Shown here: positions 7,188-8,690 of the stretch, in pieces
Layout of the letters: each line of letters starts with the position of its first letter
Position numbering within the stretch: the first letter of the stretch is position 1
Assembly: GCA_012965445.1 (NCBI GenBank)
Contig: DTSJ01000346.1
Span: 1-8,690, forward strand
Length of the DNA stretch: 8,690 nt
Source of the DNA: Candidatus Hydrogenedentota bacterium
GTDB taxonomy: Bacteria > Hydrogenedentota > Hydrogenedentia > Hydrogenedentiales > GCA-2746185
Direction: 5' to 3'
Translations under genes and position numbers: made by a program
Notes under the pieces: model-generated
Databases searched by the model: none
What the model was told of the DNA's origin: nothing
The model's input: the letters and a program-made list of their open reading frames with translations, nothing else

Positions 7188-7248
7188 TAAACGCTTAATC
7201 GTATTGTCCCCGCAAGTAAACGTATAAACCCGTCAAAAACCAGTCTTC

Positions 7249-7278
7249 ATGGTACCCATTCCACGCGAATCGAGTCAA
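7249..7278 (-). promoter_or_regulatory. Sigma70-like promoter for the ceramidase-like operon
   Basis: On the minus strand TTGACT (7278-7273; 5 of 6 to consensus) and TACCAT (7254-7249; 4 of 6) are 18 bases apart. Transcription would start near 7242, giving a leader of about 40-55 bases depending on which start codon is used. Read by eye only. Confidence 0.45.
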
Positions 7279-7361
7279 TTCACAAGTAATTCTGAGTCCA
7301 ACAGTTGCCACACACATCGGCAGAACCAGAACCTACGCACCCACGATGTCCGAATTTTCGG

Positions 7362-7390
7362 TTGTCTATTATTCAATTCTCAGGTACTAT
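7362..7390 (+). promoter_or_regulatory. Sigma70-like promoter for the anchored protein/metalloprotease pair
   Basis: TTGTCT (7362-7367; 4 of 6) and TACTAT (7385-7390; 4 of 6) are separated by 17 bases. Transcription would start near 7397, so the ATG at 7399 would leave almost no leader, while the TTG at 7474 would have about 75 bases. This supports the later start. Read by eye only. Confidence 0.45.
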
Positions 7391-7459
7391 AAATTCGGAT
7401 GACAAAAGTCGCGCCCGGGCGATGGATAGTTTCCGTTTTCCGGGTTGTCCATAAACCTT

Positions 7460-7467
7460 GGGGAGGA
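7460..7467 (+). promoter_or_regulatory. Ribosome binding site deciding a TTG start
   Basis: GGGGAGGA lies 6 bases before the TTG at 7474. No comparable site precedes the in-frame ATG at 7399, so the gene most likely starts at the TTG. Confidence 0.65.
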
Positions 7468-7473
7468 TGTAAC

Positions 7474-8049
7474 TTGAATTCGCCTGACGCACGCCCGGGA
7501 CCCGTCTCCGGTAAAATCATCATTTCGTCACTCGTTGGCCTGGCCGCGGCATCAATAACCGGCTTTGCACTGCTGAACGCTTCGCAGTCCACCTCAAATC
7601 CCGTAGCGCAAACGCCGCCCTCCGAAGAATCCGCACCCTCCTACCCGAACACAGTCGAAATAACCCGCGAAGAAGCTCTCGCACGATTCGGAGAAGAAGC
7701 AACACGCAAACGCGCCCTTGCAGAATCCGAACGGACTAACTCTGTCGGTGCTGCCCAACTCGTGTTCCTCGACGAAAACGGCAACCGCGTCCCCGGCCGT
7801 ATTCAGGACATTCAAGGAGCTACGCCCCAGCCGGTGCCAAAAAATCCGATAGTAACCTGGCCCGGACTGAACGGCGGCGTAGTTGCCGATACCAGCCACA
7901 TTCGCGTTTACACCAACGTCTCTATAAACCCCGAAGGCGAGCTCGAAAAAGACTATGTAACCGGAACCCTCGCTGACGCGCAGGACGCTCTCCAAATTAA
8001 CGCCAACAATCAGACACATACTGATCCGCAAGAATTGAAGGAGCAATAA
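7474..8049 (+). CDS. Small signal-anchored exported protein, metalloprotease partner (191 aa)
   Basis: With the TTG start the protein has a short polar N-terminus and a hydrophobic helix at about 14-34 (KIIISSLVGLAAASITGF). It is therefore a signal peptide or signal anchor; the longer ATG form at 7399 would bury this helix behind 25 unrelated residues. After a proline- and serine-rich linker comes a charged stretch containing TREEALARFGEEATRKRAL, then AQLVFLDENGNRVPG and later IRVYTNVSINPEGEL. Such phrases recall the small proteins called post-PEP-CTERM-1 domain proteins, which I remember as neighbours of secreted HExxH proteins like the next gene; this is a memory-based likeness. There are no cysteines apart from the excluded N-terminal extension. 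The next gene starts 2 bases after the stop, so they form an operon, and the two may act together at the cell surface. No enzyme motif is seen. Confidence 0.75.
   Translation: MNSPDARPGPVSGKIIISSLVGLAAASITGFALLNASQSTSNPVAQTPPSEESAPSYPNTVEITREEALARFGEEATRKRALAESERTNSVGAAQLVFLDENGNRVPGRIQDIQGATPQPVPKNPIVTWPGLNGGVVADTSHIRVYTNVSINPEGELEKDYVTGTLADAQDALQINANNQTHTDPQELKEQ
8038..8043 (+). promoter_or_regulatory. Ribosome binding site deciding a GTG start
   Basis: AAGGAG, within the last codons of the upstream gene, lies 8 bases before GTG 8052. It sets the start of the metalloprotease-like gene, whose first residues then form a good signal peptide. Confidence 0.7.
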
Positions 8050-8051
8050 AC

Positions 8052-8690
8052 GTGCTGATACGATTCTACGCGATCACACTGATTTCTGCGACCCTGATTT
8101 TACCCAACGCCTATAGTGCCGGTTTCGTCGCCGTCTACCTCGACGGAGCAAGCGAAGGCTACAACGACCCAACCGTCGTAACGAGCGATATCACCGGAGA
8201 ATCAACTACACTCGGCGCGGATCGCAGAGCCTGTCTCGAAGCCGCAATGGCCGTTCTCGAAACCCATCTCGATATCACTGTCGATATTCAAGTCCAAGCC
8301 GAATTCAACGACCTCGGCGGAAGTTCTTGTTGCGCAACCCTCGGCGGAGCAGGTCCACTTACGGCCGAGCAAGACTTTACCAACGCACCCGTATCTTCCA
8401 CCTGGTTCGTCCAGGCTCAGGTAAATCAGCTAGTCGGATCGGACGGCCAACCAGGCATAGACGACATCAGCTCCCAGTTTAACTCCGAGGTTGACGGTAC
8501 CGAGGTTCTGGGAACCACGACCTGGTATTACGGTATCGACGGTATTGTCCCCGCAAATCACATCGATTTCTTCTCCACCGCTATCCACGAACTCATCCAC
8601 GGTGTCGGTTTTCTTTCCTTGATGGACAGTTCATCGGGGGTTCTTTTTCCCTTTTCCCCCCCCGTATTTATGGACATCTTCACCTCCTTT
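8052..8690 (+). CDS. Secreted zinc-metalloprotease-like protein, HExxHxxGF type (3' end outside window)
   Basis: The 213 visible residues have no stop codon and continue beyond the window. Residues 1-23 form a Sec signal peptide: basic R4, a hydrophobic core (YAITLISATLIL) and a likely cleavage after AYSA. The mature part begins with GFVAVYLDGASEGYNDPT, then an ADRRACLEAAM helix region, FNDL, NAPVSSTW (111-118), a WYYGID segment (159-164) and HELIHGVGF (179-187). H179, E180 and H183 are the expected zinc ligands and catalytic glutamate, with G186 as in the metzincin-like HExxHxxG pattern; the third metal ligand is probably downstream. The layout matches a family of exported HExxHGxGF proteins that often carry a protease-associated (PA) domain after the catalytic part, which cannot be checked here. 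Cysteines C61, C93 and C94 suggest disulfides outside the cytoplasm. The substrate is unknown. It is transcribed with the small anchored protein 2 bases upstream. Confidence 0.8.
   Translation, partial: MLIRFYAITLISATLILPNAYSAGFVAVYLDGASEGYNDPTVVTSDITGESTTLGADRRACLEAAMAVLETHLDITVDIQVQAEFNDLGGSSCCATLGGAGPLTAEQDFTNAPVSSTWFVQAQVNQLVGSDGQPGIDDISSQFNSEVDGTEVLGTTTWYYGIDGIVPANHIDFFSTAIHELIHGVGFLSLMDSSSGVLFPFSPPVFMDIFTSF

Larger units (their letters stand above)
7188..7473. other. Divergent intergenic region
   Basis: About 285 bases separate two divergently read operons. It holds one promoter-like element facing each way (7249-7278 on minus, 7362-7390 on plus). A short imperfect palindrome, CGAATTTTCG (7351-7360), abuts the plus-strand -35 box and could bind a regulator, but its arms are only four bases. 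ATGGTACCCAT at 7249-7259 is another short inverted repeat overlapping the minus-strand -10 box. I see no RNA gene, riboswitch or terminator. Confidence 0.5.

Noticed and set aside
7351..7360. CGAATTTTCG palindrome as an operator
   Set aside because: The four-base arms are too short to support more than a note, and no second copy is visible near either promoter.
7399..7473. ATG start at 7399 for the small anchored protein
   Set aside because: It lies at the predicted transcription start, has no ribosome site, and would place 25 residues in front of the signal helix. The TTG at 7474 has GGGGAGGA 6 bases upstream.

Overview
The window looks like a chromosomal segment of a free-living Gram-negative-type bacterium. 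It has strong Shine-Dalgarno sites, short leaders with sigma70-like boxes, mixed ATG/GTG/TTG starts, and several exported or membrane-anchored proteins. The phylum cannot be fixed from this sequence. A prokaryotic B-box zinc finger joined to a membrane helix, a neutral-ceramidase-like protein and large anchored proteins of unknown function would suit a PVC/Hydrogenedentota-like or other under-sampled lineage, but that is a weak inference. No tRNA, rRNA, CRISPR array, insertion sequence or phage gene was found.

Region 1 (1-1771, + strand) starts with a promoter-like element at 117-145. It is followed by a tight three-gene operon: a 114-aa B-box-type zinc-finger membrane protein, a 158-aa anchored protein with TPR-like helices, and rlmB, a SpoU/TrmH-family 23S rRNA 2'-O-methyltransferase whose ATG directly follows the preceding stop codon.

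Region 2 (1772-3600, + strand) holds a broken LmbE/PIG-L-type deacetylase gene. It has a one-base deletion near 2211-2213 and no intact N-terminal zinc motif. After it comes a divergent hisG-like gene (ATP phosphoribosyltransferase with a C-terminal regulatory domain) that has no histidine-gene neighbours. The end of hisG overlaps tail-to-tail with the next gene, on the other strand.

Region 3 (7187 to 3568, - strand) is a two-gene operon read from a promoter-like element at 7249-7278. The first product is a 670-aa exported protein with an N-terminal neutral-ceramidase-like domain. It keeps the zinc ligands but not the family serine motif. A C-terminal half resembling the C45/NAAA-type Ntn-hydrolase fold contains no cysteine. 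A 4-base ATGA overlap couples it to a 536-aa single-pass membrane protein of unknown function.

Region 4 (7202-8690, + strand) contains the divergent intergenic region with two outward promoter-like elements. A small signal-anchored protein with a TTG start follows, then a secreted HExxHxxGF zinc-metalloprotease-like protein with a GTG start that runs off the window. The most notable items are the ceramidase/C45-like fusion with both canonical nucleophiles replaced, its coupled membrane partner, the small-anchored-protein/metalloprotease pair, and the frameshifted deacetylase.
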